A stretch of 64,000 nucleotides of DNA from Pseudomonas fluorescens (GTDB lineage Bacteria > Pseudomonadota > Gammaproteobacteria > Pseudomonadales > Pseudomonadaceae): the NCBI RefSeq assembly GCF_902497745.1, contig NZ_CABVHJ010000006.1, positions 62,001 to 126,000 on the forward strand, given 5' to 3'. A program made the position numbers and the translations under genes. The notes under the pieces are model-generated. The model was not told the DNA's origin, did no database searches, and saw only the letters and a list, made by a program, of their open reading frames with translations. Every line of letters starts with the position of its first letter. The first letter of the stretch is position 1. Below, one piece after another: positions 54,157 to 63,067 of this stretch.

Positions 54157-55050
54157 TCATTTGGCGAATTTCTTCGCCCCGGCGACGCACAGGATCACGC
54201 CCAACGTCACGGCGAGCATGCCAATGCTGACGTGTTCATGCAGCAGCGTCGCCGCCAGCGCCAGACCAAAAAACGGTTGCAGTAATTGCAACTGACCCAC
54301 CGCCGCAATCCCGCCCTGAGCCAGACCGCGATACCAGAACACAAAGCCGATCAGCATGCTGAACAGCGACACATAGCCCAGACACACCCACGCCGACAGA
54401 TTGATTGTGCTGAAGGAGGCGGGCGCCAGCCACAGACTCAACACCGCCATGAGTGGCAGCGACAGCACCAGTGCCCAGCAAATCACTTGCCAGCCGCCGA
54501 GGGTGCGCGACAGTTTCGCGCCTTCGGCATAACCGAGGCCGCAAGCGAGAATGGCCGCCAGCATCAGCAGGTCACCGGTGGGCGAGGCCGTCAGCCCTTG
54601 TGCCAGCGCGAAGCCGACCACCAGAGCGCTGCCGAGAATCGAAAAGATCCAGAACACCGGTCGCGGCCGCTCACCGCCGCGCAGCACGGCAAAAATCGCC
54701 GTGGCCAGTGGCAGCAAGCCGACAAATACAATTGAATGCGCCGACGTCACGTGTTGCAGCGCCAGGGCGGTCAGCAGGGGAAAGCCGAGCACTACGCCCA
54801 GCGCGACAATCAACAGCGACAACCACTGATCGCGCGCCGGACGCCGTTCGCGAAACAGCCACAGCAGCGCTACCGCCAACACCCCGGCGATGGCCGCGCG
54901 GACCACGGTGAGAAACACCGGATCGAACTCCAGCACCGCCAAACGCGTGGCCGGCAGTGAGCCGCTGAAGATCACTACGCCGATAAAGCCGTTGATCCAG
55001 CCGCTGGTTTTTTCCAGTGCCGGGGTCGTCAGATTCGAGGTTCGTTCCAT
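54157..55050 (-). CDS. EamA/DMT-family transporter
   Basis: A 297-residue inner-membrane protein with ten hydrophobic segments and two EamA repeats (first about 14-140, second about 165-290). Such proteins export metabolites or amino acids; the substrate is not predictable here. It is divergent, with a 90-bp gap, from a MocR-type regulator, which often controls a neighbouring transporter. Confidence 0.87.
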   Translation of the reverse strand: MERTSNLTTPALEKTSGWINGFIGVVIFSGSLPATRLAVLEFDPVFLTVVRAAIAGVLAVALLWLFRERRPARDQWLSLLIVALGVVLGFPLLTALALQHVTSAHSIVFVGLLPLATAIFAVLRGGERPRPVFWIFSILGSALVVGFALAQGLTASPTGDLLMLAAILACGLGYAEGAKLSRTLGGWQVICWALVLSLPLMAVLSLWLAPASFSTINLSAWVCLGYVSLFSMLIGFVFWYRGLAQGGIAAVGQLQLLQPFFGLALAATLLHEHVSIGMLAVTLGVILCVAGAKKFAK

Positions 55051-55107
55051 ACCGGATCACGCTCAGAGGTGGGTTGCGTTGCGGCCATGCTAGAGCCGAG
55101 AATCAGC

Positions 55108-55123
55108 ACAATCAAAGAATTGT
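55108..55123. promoter_or_regulatory. Small inverted repeat in the EamA-MocR gap
   Basis: ACAAT (55108-55112) and ATTGT (55119-55123) form a 5-bp inverted repeat with a 6-nt spacer, 18 bp before the MocR start. It might be part of an operator for the divergent pair, but a 5-bp repeat can arise by chance. Confidence 0.3.
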
Positions 55124-55140
55124 CATGGATACATCTCGAC

Positions 55141-56472
55141 ATGCCACGCTCGCGCTACAAGACACTCGTTGATGCCTATGCCGCAAACATTCGCTCGGGC
55201 CAATTGTCGCCGGGCACACGGCTGCCGACCCATCGGCAACTGGCCGCTCAAGAAGGCCTGGCGCTGGTCACCGCCTCGCGGGTATATGCAGAGCTGGAGG
55301 CCATGGGCCTGGTCAGCGGCGAAACCGGGCGCGGCACGTTTGTCCGTGAAACCTCGCTGGCGCCGGGGCAGGGCATCGATCAGAAAGACGTGGCGGTCGG
55401 CATGATCGACCTCAATTTCAATTACCCATCATTGCCCGGTCAGGCGGATTTGTTGCGCAGCGCGTTGCGGCAATTGGCGTTGTCCGGCGACCTGGAAGCG
55501 TTGCTGCGTTATCAACCGCATGCCGGTCGCGCCCACGAGCGCGCCTCGGTTGCCCGGCACCTGCTGACGCGCGGAGTGACGGTCGAAGCCGAGCAAGTGC
55601 TGATCGTCAACGGTGCTCAGCAAGGCCTGGCGGTGACGCTGATGGCATTGCTCAAACCCGGCGATGTGATTGCCGCCGACGCGCTGACTTATTCCGGATT
55701 CAAGGTCTTGGCCGAGGCGCTGCATCTGGAAGTCGTGGCGATCCCGTTCAGCGATCAGGGGCCGGATCTCGCTGCGCTGGAAAAACTCTGTCGCAGTCGC
55801 TCGGTGCGTGCCGTGTACAGCATGCCGACGTTGCACAATCCGCTGGGCTGGGTGATGCCGTTGGCGCAGCGCGAGCAGTTGGTGGCGATTGCCCGTCGAC
55901 ATGATCTGACGATCATCGAAGACGCGGCCTACGCATTTCTGGTGGAAAACCCACCGCGTACGCTGATCGATCTGGCGCCGGAGCGCACGGTGTACGTCTC
56001 GGGCCTGTCGAAAAACATCGCCACCGGACTGCGCGTCGGTTTCATTGCCGCCCCGCCAGAAACGGTGCCGGCTCTGGAGCGCATCATCCGCGCCACCACC
56101 TGGAACACCCCCGGCATCATGACCGCCATCGCTTGCGGTTGGCTCGACGACGGCACGGTGACGCTGCTTGAGGAGCAGAAGCGCAACGACGCCAAGGCGC
56201 GACAAGCGCTGGCGGCCGGAGTGCTGAAAGGGCTGCCGAGTATTGGCCATCCTGCGTCGTACTTCCTGTGGCTGCCGCTGCCGGAAGACGTGCGCGCCGA
56301 TCAGATTGTCGTCGAGTTGATGCATGAACAGATTTCGGTCACCACGGCAGTGCCGTTTTCGGTGTCGGGGCATGTGCCGCATGCGATTCGCTTGGCATTG
56401 GGTTCGGTAGACATGGAGGTGTTGCGTCAGGCGTTGACGACGGTCAGGAGGATCATCGGCGCTTACCTGTAA
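55141..56472 (+). CDS. MocR-type regulator (GntR HTH plus aminotransferase domain)
   Basis: From ATG 55141 (MPRSRYKTLVDAYAANIRSG) the protein has 443 residues: an N-terminal GntR winged-helix (about 1-70, with LAAQEGLALVTASRVYAEL) and a class I aminotransferase-like domain (about 90-443). The lysine that would bind PLP lies in VSGLSKNIATGLRVGF at about residue 305. MocR/PdxR proteins use PLP as effector. Divergent from the EamA transporter gene, its likely target. The frame extends to 55069 without better support. Confidence 0.92.
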   Translation: MPRSRYKTLVDAYAANIRSGQLSPGTRLPTHRQLAAQEGLALVTASRVYAELEAMGLVSGETGRGTFVRETSLAPGQGIDQKDVAVGMIDLNFNYPSLPGQADLLRSALRQLALSGDLEALLRYQPHAGRAHERASVARHLLTRGVTVEAEQVLIVNGAQQGLAVTLMALLKPGDVIAADALTYSGFKVLAEALHLEVVAIPFSDQGPDLAALEKLCRSRSVRAVYSMPTLHNPLGWVMPLAQREQLVAIARRHDLTIIEDAAYAFLVENPPRTLIDLAPERTVYVSGLSKNIATGLRVGFIAAPPETVPALERIIRATTWNTPGIMTAIACGWLDDGTVTLLEEQKRNDAKARQALAAGVLKGLPSIGHPASYFLWLPLPEDVRADQIVVELMHEQISVTTAVPFSVSGHVPHAIRLALGSVDMEVLRQALTTVRRIIGAYL

Positions 56473-56524
56473 AAACAAAATGCTACCCTTGCGCCGCCCA
56501 ATGCAGACCGATCCGGAACCCGCG

Positions 56525-56911
56525 ATGAAAAACACCGCTGCACTGTCACTCGCCCTGATGCTCGCCACCAGCCTGCTGAGTACGTTCACCCACGCTGCAG
56601 GCGATCCCGAAGCCGGCGCAAAAATCTTCCCGCGCCTGTGCGGCGGCTGTCATCAGGTCGGCGAATCGGCCCGCCCCGGATTCGGCCCGCAACTCAACGG
56701 CATCATCGGCCGGCCTGCCGGTACGTCGGCTAATTACGTGTATTCCGATGCGATGAAGAACTCGGGGGTGACCTGGGATCGTGAAACGCTGATCGCCTAT
56801 CTGAAGGACCCGAAAGGTGTGGTGCCCGGTACGCGGATGATTTTCTGGGGGCTTAGCGACGAAGAGAAGCTCGATAATCTGCTGGCCTACCTCCAGACCT
56901 TCGCGCAATAA
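56525..56911 (+). CDS. Periplasmic cytochrome c
   Basis: A 128-residue precursor from ATG 56525 with a signal peptide (MKNTAALSLALMLATSLLST to about THAAG). One c-type heme site, CGGCH, is at about residues 39-43, and the axial Met lies in VPGTRMIFWGL (M at about 100). The size and pattern are those of class I cytochrome c (c550/c2-like). It probably shuttles electrons in the periplasm; the partner is unknown. Confidence 0.92.
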   Translation: MKNTAALSLALMLATSLLSTFTHAAGDPEAGAKIFPRLCGGCHQVGESARPGFGPQLNGIIGRPAGTSANYVYSDAMKNSGVTWDRETLIAYLKDPKGVVPGTRMIFWGLSDEEKLDNLLAYLQTFAQ

Positions 56912-57097
56912 CGGTAGAAGGTCGCGTTTATGAGAAGCAGCGATGCCGGGTTGAGGCTCTGGCTGGCAAACCCTCCCATCACGCTCGATCAATTCCGCCG
57001 ACAGGGGGCATAACCGTCGCGGTCACGCCTTTCGCGATTCAAGTATTGCTGTGTTCTGGCGATATGTCTGACACCCTGGTCTCAGATTGAAAACGAC

Positions 57098-57793
57098 ATG
57101 AAAAAGTTATTCGGCGTTATGGCTGCCTTCGTTTTGCTAACGGGTTGCGTGACCAAAGATCTCCGCGTTGAAGATCGCCAGCAGATCAAAACCCTGAAAG
57201 TGCTGCCGGTGTTTGTCGCCGTCGACAACTTTCAGTACACCAGCATGACGCAGGCCTGGGGAGCAGGTCTGGGCGCCGGAGCCGGTGCGGCGGCGGGCAT
57301 GGCTTCCGGTGCTTCGACTGTTGGCGCCGGTGCGTTAACGGGGGCGGGCTCTGTGGCAGGGACGAAAGCGGCGGACGTGGCCACCGGAGATATCACTCTG
57401 GCGATTCGCAACAACATGAAGGCCAATGGCATCGACCTGAGTCAGTTGATTCGGCAGAGCTTCGAAAAACGCGTGCAGCAGGAACATTTGTTTACTGTGG
57501 TGGGCGAGGGTGAGATAGCCGATGCCGAGGTCGAAATCCTGGTATCGCAATGGGGGCTTTGCCTGAAGAACTACAGCACCGTGTTGTACCCGGTGATCGG
57601 CGCCACGGCGCAAATCAAGCGCAACGGCTCCGCGGTGTGGCGCAATTTCGACACCATTTCCGTATCCAACGATGCCAACACCATCGCTTACACTCCGGAG
57701 CAATACGCCACGGATCCCGAAGCGTTGCGCAAGGCATTCAGCCATGTCTCAGATCTGGTGGTCGGTAAGCTGGTCGAACACTTGAAGCAGTGA
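57098..57793 (+). CDS. Lipoprotein with glycine/alanine-rich segment
   Basis: A 231-residue precursor with lipobox MKKLFGVMAAFVLLTGCVTK (C17). Residues about 52-92 are a striking Gly/Ala stretch (GAGLGAGAGAAAGMASGAST and onward), and the remainder (about 100-231) looks like a folded domain. Gly-rich segments of this kind resemble glycine-zipper membrane or amyloid-like modules. The function is unknown. Confidence 0.78.
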   Translation: MKKLFGVMAAFVLLTGCVTKDLRVEDRQQIKTLKVLPVFVAVDNFQYTSMTQAWGAGLGAGAGAAAGMASGASTVGAGALTGAGSVAGTKAADVATGDITLAIRNNMKANGIDLSQLIRQSFEKRVQQEHLFTVVGEGEIADAEVEILVSQWGLCLKNYSTVLYPVIGATAQIKRNGSAVWRNFDTISVSNDANTIAYTPEQYATDPEALRKAFSHVSDLVVGKLVEHLKQ

Positions 57794-57801
57794 AGGGCTG
57801 A

Positions 57802-59445
57802 TCACGCCACCTGATTGCGACCCGCAGCCTTGGCCTGATACAGCTGCTGATCAGCGCGCTTGATCAATGCGTTGTGGCTGTTGTCGGCCGGGTCTGCCAA
57901 GCCGACGCCAATGCTCACCGTCACATTCCCGACCACAGGAAATTCGGCCTCGGCAATCGCCGCGCGAATCTTCTCGGCGACGACTTCCGGGGTGTCGGGT
58001 TGGGCGATTTCCGGCAACAAGACTGCGAACTCTTCGCCGCCGTAACGGGCGACGAAATCGGTGGTGCGCAAGCTGCTATGAATCAGTTGCGCCAACTGTT
58101 GCAGCACCTCATCACCCACCGCATGACCGTGGCTGTCATTGATGCGCTTGAAGTGGTCGGCATCGATCAGTAGCAGGGCAAACGGGCGCCCGGTGCGGCG
58201 GAACAGCAGGGTGTATTCGGTGAGTTTCTCGTCGAAGCGACGACGGTTGTAAACGCCGGTCAAGCCATCGTGAGTCGCCAGGCTCAGCAGCTCGGCGTTG
58301 GCCTGCGTCAGCGCCGCAGTGCGTTGCGCCACCGTGGCTTCCAGCGAGGCATTGGCCTCTTGCAGTTCGCGTTCCTTGCCGAGCAGTGATCGGGTCATCG
58401 CATCAATGGACTGGCCAAGCTGAGCGATTTCCCGCACCGGGTGTTGCAGCGGGAATTGCGCGCCCGGCTGTTGGTTCTGCACCTGCCGGGCCGAATGCGC
58501 GAGCTGTTCGATCGGGCGGCTCAGGTACAGCGCCAGGTAGTAAGCCACCAAGCCGAACAGCACCGCCGCGAAAACGCCGAGAATCAGCAATTTGTACATC
58601 AGCAGGCGCGCCGGTTGCAGTGCGGTTTCCAACGGCTGGCGCACGGCAATCGACCACGACAGCACCGTACTCGATGGCGTCGGCACGCTGACCATGCTGG
58701 TGAGAAAGCCGTTGCCCGCCGTCCAGCCCTGCAATTTCGAATCAGTCGCCGCCAGTTGCTGGCCCATCAGTGCTTCGGGGTAGAGAATCTTGCCATCGTG
58801 ATCGATGATCAACGCTTCGATATCCGGCATTGAATTTTTGTGCGCAAACGCCGCCGACTCGACAATGCGTGTTACCCAGCTCCAGTGTGCGTGGGCGCCC
58901 AGGACACCAATCACCTGGCCGTCGGCGTTGCGGATCGGTGCGGCGAAATCGATGAAGCGCAGCGGTTCACCGTTCGGCAGGGCCGGCAGCATTTTCGCCA
59001 GCAGCACCGCCTCATGAGGATCGCCGGTGTACTCGCCGCGCAACCCGGCCTGGAACCAGGGCCGTTGCTGCACCGATTGACCAACCAGCAAGTCGTTCAC
59101 CGCCTGATGCACCTTGCCCTCGGCATCGGTGACGCCCATCCACGCATACTCGGCGCGGGCCTGGGTGCGCAGTTGCATCGATTTCAGAATCGCCGGGTTG
59201 TCCAGATCGCCACGCTCCAGATGCGGCGCGCGGCTGAGCAGATACACCTCCAACTGGCGTTCGCGCAGTTGTTCACCCAGCAACGATGCGGCCGAGCGCG
59301 CGGTGTTGAGCAAGGCATTGCCGCTGGCCTGTTTCATTTGTTCGGTGGCGATGTGGCCGACATAGAAGCCCACGCTCAGCAGCGTCAGCAGGGACAAACC
59401 GGCAAACCAAAGGGTGAGGTGGCTACGCAGACTGGCTTTGAGCAT
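57802..59445 (-). CDS. Membrane diguanylate cyclase with dCache sensor
   Basis: Makes cyclic di-GMP. From ATG 59445 (MLKASLRSHLTLWFAGLSLL) it has 547 residues: first membrane helix (about 11-31), a periplasmic dCache-type domain (about 32-280), second helix (about 290-310), HAMP-like region and coiled coil, then a GGDEF domain. The active site ARYGGEEFAVLLP has an intact GGEEF, so activity is expected. An upstream start at 59481 is possible. The ligand of the sensor is unknown. Confidence 0.92.
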   Translation of the reverse strand: MLKASLRSHLTLWFAGLSLLTLLSVGFYVGHIATEQMKQASGNALLNTARSAASLLGEQLRERQLEVYLLSRAPHLERGDLDNPAILKSMQLRTQARAEYAWMGVTDAEGKVHQAVNDLLVGQSVQQRPWFQAGLRGEYTGDPHEAVLLAKMLPALPNGEPLRFIDFAAPIRNADGQVIGVLGAHAHWSWVTRIVESAAFAHKNSMPDIEALIIDHDGKILYPEALMGQQLAATDSKLQGWTAGNGFLTSMVSVPTPSSTVLSWSIAVRQPLETALQPARLLMYKLLILGVFAAVLFGLVAYYLALYLSRPIEQLAHSARQVQNQQPGAQFPLQHPVREIAQLGQSIDAMTRSLLGKERELQEANASLEATVAQRTAALTQANAELLSLATHDGLTGVYNRRRFDEKLTEYTLLFRRTGRPFALLLIDADHFKRINDSHGHAVGDEVLQQLAQLIHSSLRTTDFVARYGGEEFAVLLPEIAQPDTPEVVAEKIRAAIAEAEFPVVGNVTVSIGVGLADPADNSHNALIKRADQQLYQAKAAGRNQVA

Positions 59446-59540
59446 GGGCAGGCGAGGTCTGTTTTGGAGTTGTGGCCGCATGGTATGCGCAATGGGCGGT
59501 GGGTGACCAGTCGGGGAATGGATGGTTGCGGGCAGGAAAA

Positions 59541-59572
59541 AGCCCGGCTGATCAGGCCGGGCTTTTTCTTGG
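59541..59572 (-). terminator. Terminator downstream of the repeat-protein gene
   Basis: AAAGCCCGGC and GCCGGGCTTT form a stem with T's on both exits; on the minus strand it is 21 nt past the stop of the repeat-protein gene. Confidence 0.85.
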
Positions 59573-59593
59573 GGTTGCGATGAAGCCAGTGGT

Positions 59594-60151
59594 TTAGGCG
59601 ACGCGGCGTTCGATCAGACGATCGGAACCGCCTTCGGCAACGCGGCGTTCAAGCAGACGATCGGAACCACCTTCGGCAACGCGACGTTCGAGCAGGCGAT
59701 CAGAACCACCTTCAGCAACGCGGCGTTCGATCAGTCGATCGGAACCACCTTCAGCAACGCGGCGTTCAAGCAGACGATCGGAACCACCTTCGGCAACGCG
59801 ACGTTCGAGCAGGCGATCAGAACCACCTTCAGCAACGCGGCGTTCGATCAGTCGATCGGAACCACCTTCAGCAACGCGACGTTCGATCAGACGATCGGAA
59901 CCGCCTTCGGCAACGCGGCGTTCGATCAGTCGATCGGAACCACCTTCAGCAACGCGGCGTTCGATCAGGCGATCGGAACCGCCTTCAGCAACTCGGCGTT
60001 CGAGCAGACGATCAGAACCGCCCTCAGCAACACGACTTTCAATCAACTTGTCCGAGCCGCCTTCAGCGACCTGGGTATGTGCCGGGGTGGCGGCAAAAGC
60101 GTTAATGGCGAAAACCGAAAAAGCGATGCTGAGAAGGGTTTGGCGTTTCAT
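59594..60151 (-). CDS. Exported protein of twelve 13-residue repeats
   Basis: From ATG 60151 (MKRQTLLSIAFSVFAINAFA) the precursor has 185 residues. A signal peptide is followed by a short linker (TPAHTQ) and then twelve repeats of VAEGGSDRLIERR or its Leu variant, the first diverged (SDKLIESR), ending in VA. Every repeat has the same charge pattern (E, D, R, ERR), so the mature protein is one repetitive, charged, probably extended or self-assembling chain. From memory, similar Pseudomonas proteins carry the database label phage infection protein, which is not evidence of function. Own terminator; no operon partner. Confidence 0.85.
   Translation of the reverse strand: MKRQTLLSIAFSVFAINAFAATPAHTQVAEGGSDKLIESRVAEGGSDRLLERRVAEGGSDRLIERRVAEGGSDRLIERRVAEGGSDRLIERRVAEGGSDRLIERRVAEGGSDRLLERRVAEGGSDRLLERRVAEGGSDRLIERRVAEGGSDRLLERRVAEGGSDRLLERRVAEGGSDRLIERRVA
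59603..60070 (-). repeat. 39-bp tandem repeat array (12 units) inside the gene
   Basis: Twelve 39-bp units encode the 13-residue repeats. A block of three units (117 bp) at about 59641-59757 is repeated exactly at about 59758-59874, showing a recent in-frame duplication. The units are rich in GATC and CGATCG, and coding Ile or Leu changes alternate irregularly. Confidence 0.92.
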
Positions 60152-60267
60152 GATCGTGTGCTCCAAGGGGTAGTTGTTTGTCTGGAGCCGATGTTACGCC
60201 GTGGATTTTTTATGAGAACTTCATTGACGTGATGATGAACATCGACCGCAATGATGGTTCACCAATC

Positions 60268-60301
60268 CCTATAGGAATTGCCGCTGGCTGCGATCCGTTG
60301 A
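60268..60301. repeat. Single degenerate REP (type B)
   Basis: CCCTATAGGAATTGCCGCTG followed by GCTGCGATCCGTTGATC is a solitary, mutated type B REP arm without an inverse partner, at the end of the chorismate mutase gene. Confidence 0.7.
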
Positions 60302-60307
60302 TCTTTC

Positions 60308-60871
60308 TCAGAGCGGCTTCGCCGCCCGAACACACAGTTCACCGGTCGCGCGCGTCAGGGCCAGCTCATGCAACGCGTCGTGGGTCAGGCCACTGCGTGC
60401 CTTGGCCAGCCACGCCGGGCAATTCGCGTCGTGGCGATACGGCATGAACGCGGCGTATTGCTGCAGCAGACGGGTTTGCAGTTCATCCAGACGCGGACGG
60501 ATCTGTTTACCAAGGTCGGGGCGCGGGGTGTCTGGTGCGGCAGCGGCCGCCTGCCATTGTGCGAGCAAGCCGTACTGCACCAATTTGTTCGCCTCCATTT
60601 GCGCCGCGATCAGTTGCGCCACGTCTTCAGGGTCGAGCTGGCGCTCGGCGGCCAGCGTGCGAGCATTGGCGATGACCTGCGCCTCACGAGGGCTGTCTTG
60701 AATCGGTTTGCCGCTGTCCCATTTGGTCAGCGCGACGAGGTCGCCGATGTTCAGGCGTTCGTTGAGTGTTTCCAGCAACGGCTTCAACGTTTCGGCGGGC
60801 GCGGCGGCGTGAGCGCTGGTGGTGAGCAGGGCGAGTAGGCTGGCGGTCAACAGATTGGCAACGTGCGGCAT
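60308..60871 (-). CDS. Periplasmic chorismate mutase (AroQ gamma type)
   Basis: Converts chorismate to prephenate outside the cytoplasm. From ATG 60871 (MPHVANLLTASLLALLTTSA) the precursor has 187 residues with a signal peptide cut near AHA|AAPAETL. The mature helical protein has LNERLNIGDLVALTKWDSGKPIQD with conserved Arg and Lys, and two further cysteines (NCPAW, LCVRAA) that could form a disulfide. Such secreted mutases occur in several pathogens and in P. aeruginosa; the role is uncertain. Confidence 0.87.
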   Translation of the reverse strand: MPHVANLLTASLLALLTTSAHAAAPAETLKPLLETLNERLNIGDLVALTKWDSGKPIQDSPREAQVIANARTLAAERQLDPEDVAQLIAAQMEANKLVQYGLLAQWQAAAAAPDTPRPDLGKQIRPRLDELQTRLLQQYAAFMPYRHDANCPAWLAKARSGLTHDALHELALTRATGELCVRAAKPL

Positions 60872-61055
60872 GAACAGAGCCTCAATGAGAGCAATGGAAG
60901 TGGGCAGTTGTTTACCACAGCGCTGAACCGACACCTATAGATCCGTGCTCATTACACAGGTGCGGGCACCGGTAATAAACACCGATTTGAAATGTTAATT
61001 GCACCCCGCGAGCAACTCACCGAAGCTATCCTCAATCAGCCCTCCCGCCGTCGAG

Positions 61056-62426
61056 ATGGACCTCTATTCAATGCAAGCCGTCGCCCAACGCCCACTCTGG
61101 CACACCTACCTGCTGTTCCTCGCGCCGATGGTGCTGTCGAATTTTCTGCAATCTATGTCGGGCACGGTCAACAGCATCTACATCGGCCAGATGCTCGGCA
61201 CCCAGGCACTGGCGGCGGTGTCGGGGATGTTTCCCATCGTGTTCTTCTTTATCGCGCTGGTGATCGGCCTCGGTGCGGGCGCCGGGGTGTTGATCGGGCA
61301 GGCCTGGGGCGCGCGTGAGCCGCACATGGTCAAAGCGATTGCCGGGGCGACGCTGTTGCTCGGCGTGCTGATCGGTCTGGTGGCTGCGGTGTTGGGCAGC
61401 GTATTCGCGCGGCAGGCGTTGGCGGGTTTGGGGACGCCGGCGGATGTGCTCGACGATGCGGTGGCGTATGCCCATGTGATGATGTGGATCTTGCCGTCGC
61501 TGCTGGTGTTTGTGTTGTTCACCCAATTGTTGCGTGGGGTCAGCGATACGCTGTCGCCGTTGCTGGCGCTGATCGTATCGACCGGTGTCGGGCTGGCCCT
61601 GACCCCGGCGCTGATTCGCGGTTGGTTCGGCTTGCCGCAACTGGGCATTCAAAGTGCGGCGTACGCAGGGCTGGCCGGTAACCTGGCGGCAATGGCATGG
61701 CTGGCGTGGCGCTTGATTCGCAAGGGCCATCCGCTGGCGCCGGACCGCGAGTTCTTCGCCGCGCTACGTCTCGACGGGGCGATTCTCGGCAAGGTGTTGC
61801 GCATCGGTCTGCCGACCGGCGTGCAGATGATTGTGCTGTCGCTGTCGGAGCTGGTGATTCTGGCGCTGGTCAACCAGCACGGTTCGCAAGCGACGGCGGC
61901 CTATGGCGCGGTGACGCAAATCGTCAACTATGTGCAGTTCCCGGCGTTGTCGATTGCGATCACCGCGTCGATTCTCGGTGCGCAGGCCATCGGCGCCGGG
62001 CGACTGGAGCGCATGGGGCCGATTCTGCGCACCGGGCTGCTGATCAACGTGTGCCTGACCGGCGGCTTGATAGTGCTCGGTTACCTGTTGTCGCATTGGT
62101 TGCTGGGGCTGTTCCTGACCGAGGACTCGACCCGGGCGATGGCTGAGCATCTGCTGCACATCATGCTGTGGAGCCTGTTGGTTTTTGGCTTCCAGGCCAT
62201 CATTGGCGGGATCATGCGCGCCAGCGGCACGGTGCTGGTGCCGGTGATCATTGCGATCATTTGTGTGGTCGGTGTGCAACTGCCGGCGGCGTACTGGCTG
62301 GACGGCCAATATGGTTTGCAGGGTGTGTGGATGGCGTTTCCGGTGGCGTATCTGAGCATGCTGGTGTTGCAGACCCTGTATTACAAACTGGTCTGGCAGC
62401 ATCAGAAGATCGAGCGACTGGTGTAG
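61056..62426 (+). CDS. MATE-family multidrug/metabolite efflux transporter
   Basis: Na- or proton-driven exporter of the MatE (DinF/NorM) fold. About 456 residues with twelve hydrophobic segments and two MatE repeats (QSMSGTVNSIYIGQMLGTQA in the first, SELVILALVNQHGSQATAAYG in the second). The start is uncertain: ATG 61056 and ATG 61071 (MQAVAQRPLW) are both possible, with only weak ribosome sites. Substrate unknown. It is followed after 74 bp by the YceI gene. Confidence 0.9.
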   Translation: MDLYSMQAVAQRPLWHTYLLFLAPMVLSNFLQSMSGTVNSIYIGQMLGTQALAAVSGMFPIVFFFIALVIGLGAGAGVLIGQAWGAREPHMVKAIAGATLLLGVLIGLVAAVLGSVFARQALAGLGTPADVLDDAVAYAHVMMWILPSLLVFVLFTQLLRGVSDTLSPLLALIVSTGVGLALTPALIRGWFGLPQLGIQSAAYAGLAGNLAAMAWLAWRLIRKGHPLAPDREFFAALRLDGAILGKVLRIGLPTGVQMIVLSLSELVILALVNQHGSQATAAYGAVTQIVNYVQFPALSIAITASILGAQAIGAGRLERMGPILRTGLLINVCLTGGLIVLGYLLSHWLLGLFLTEDSTRAMAEHLLHIMLWSLLVFGFQAIIGGIMRASGTVLVPVIIAIICVVGVQLPAAYWLDGQYGLQGVWMAFPVAYLSMLVLQTLYYKLVWQHQKIERLV

Positions 62427-62500
62427 GCGCTGGCGTAACAGTCGGATGTTTGCTTAAGTCAACCGAGGCCCTCGACGGCAGGCCCCGCCTGGAGAATCCC

Positions 62501-63058
62501 ATGTTGATCCGATTGCTGCTGGCTGCCGCGTGTTCGCTGTGCGTCATCTCTGCCGCGCAGGCTGTCGAATACACGCGGGTCAACACCACCGCCAGCCAGA
62601 TCAGTTTTACCTACAACCAGATGGGCTCGCCGATGTACGGCACCTTTGGCAAGTTCGAGGCGACGCTGGACTTTGATACCGACAACCTCGCCAACGCCCG
62701 TACCACGCTGCACATTGACCTCAACAGCATCGATGCCGGCAGCGAAGACGCCAACACCGAGCTGGTGAAACCGGCGTGGTTCAACACCGAAAAATTTCCC
62801 GTGGCGGTGTTCGAATCCCGACGTTTCACCCAAGTGGCCGAGCGTCGCTATCTGATCGACGGACAACTCACCCTCAAGGGCATTACCCGCGAAGTGCAGG
62901 TGCCGGTGGAATTGAAACCGGGCAGCGCCATCGGCATTTTCGATGGTGAACTGGTGCTCAAGCGCGACGAGTTCGGCCTCGGCGCGGGGGAGTGGGCGGA
63001 CACCGTGGTGTCCAAGGACATCGCCATCAAATTCAAAGTGGTAGCGCCGCAGCAGTGA
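62501..63058 (+). CDS. YceI-family periplasmic protein
   Basis: A 185-residue precursor with signal peptide (MLIRLLLAAACSLCVISAAQ to A|VEYTR). The mature beta-barrel carries lipid- or isoprenoid-binding YceI patterns: FTYNQMGSPMYGTFGKFEAT and LTLKGITREVQVPVEL. E. coli YceI is base-induced; these proteins bind polyprenyl or quinone-like ligands. It may be cotranscribed with the MATE gene, and GGAGA lies well placed before the ATG. Confidence 0.92.
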   Translation: MLIRLLLAAACSLCVISAAQAVEYTRVNTTASQISFTYNQMGSPMYGTFGKFEATLDFDTDNLANARTTLHIDLNSIDAGSEDANTELVKPAWFNTEKFPVAVFESRRFTQVAERRYLIDGQLTLKGITREVQVPVELKPGSAIGIFDGELVLKRDEFGLGAGEWADTVVSKDIAIKFKVVAPQQ

Positions 63059-63067
63059 CCTCGTCAG

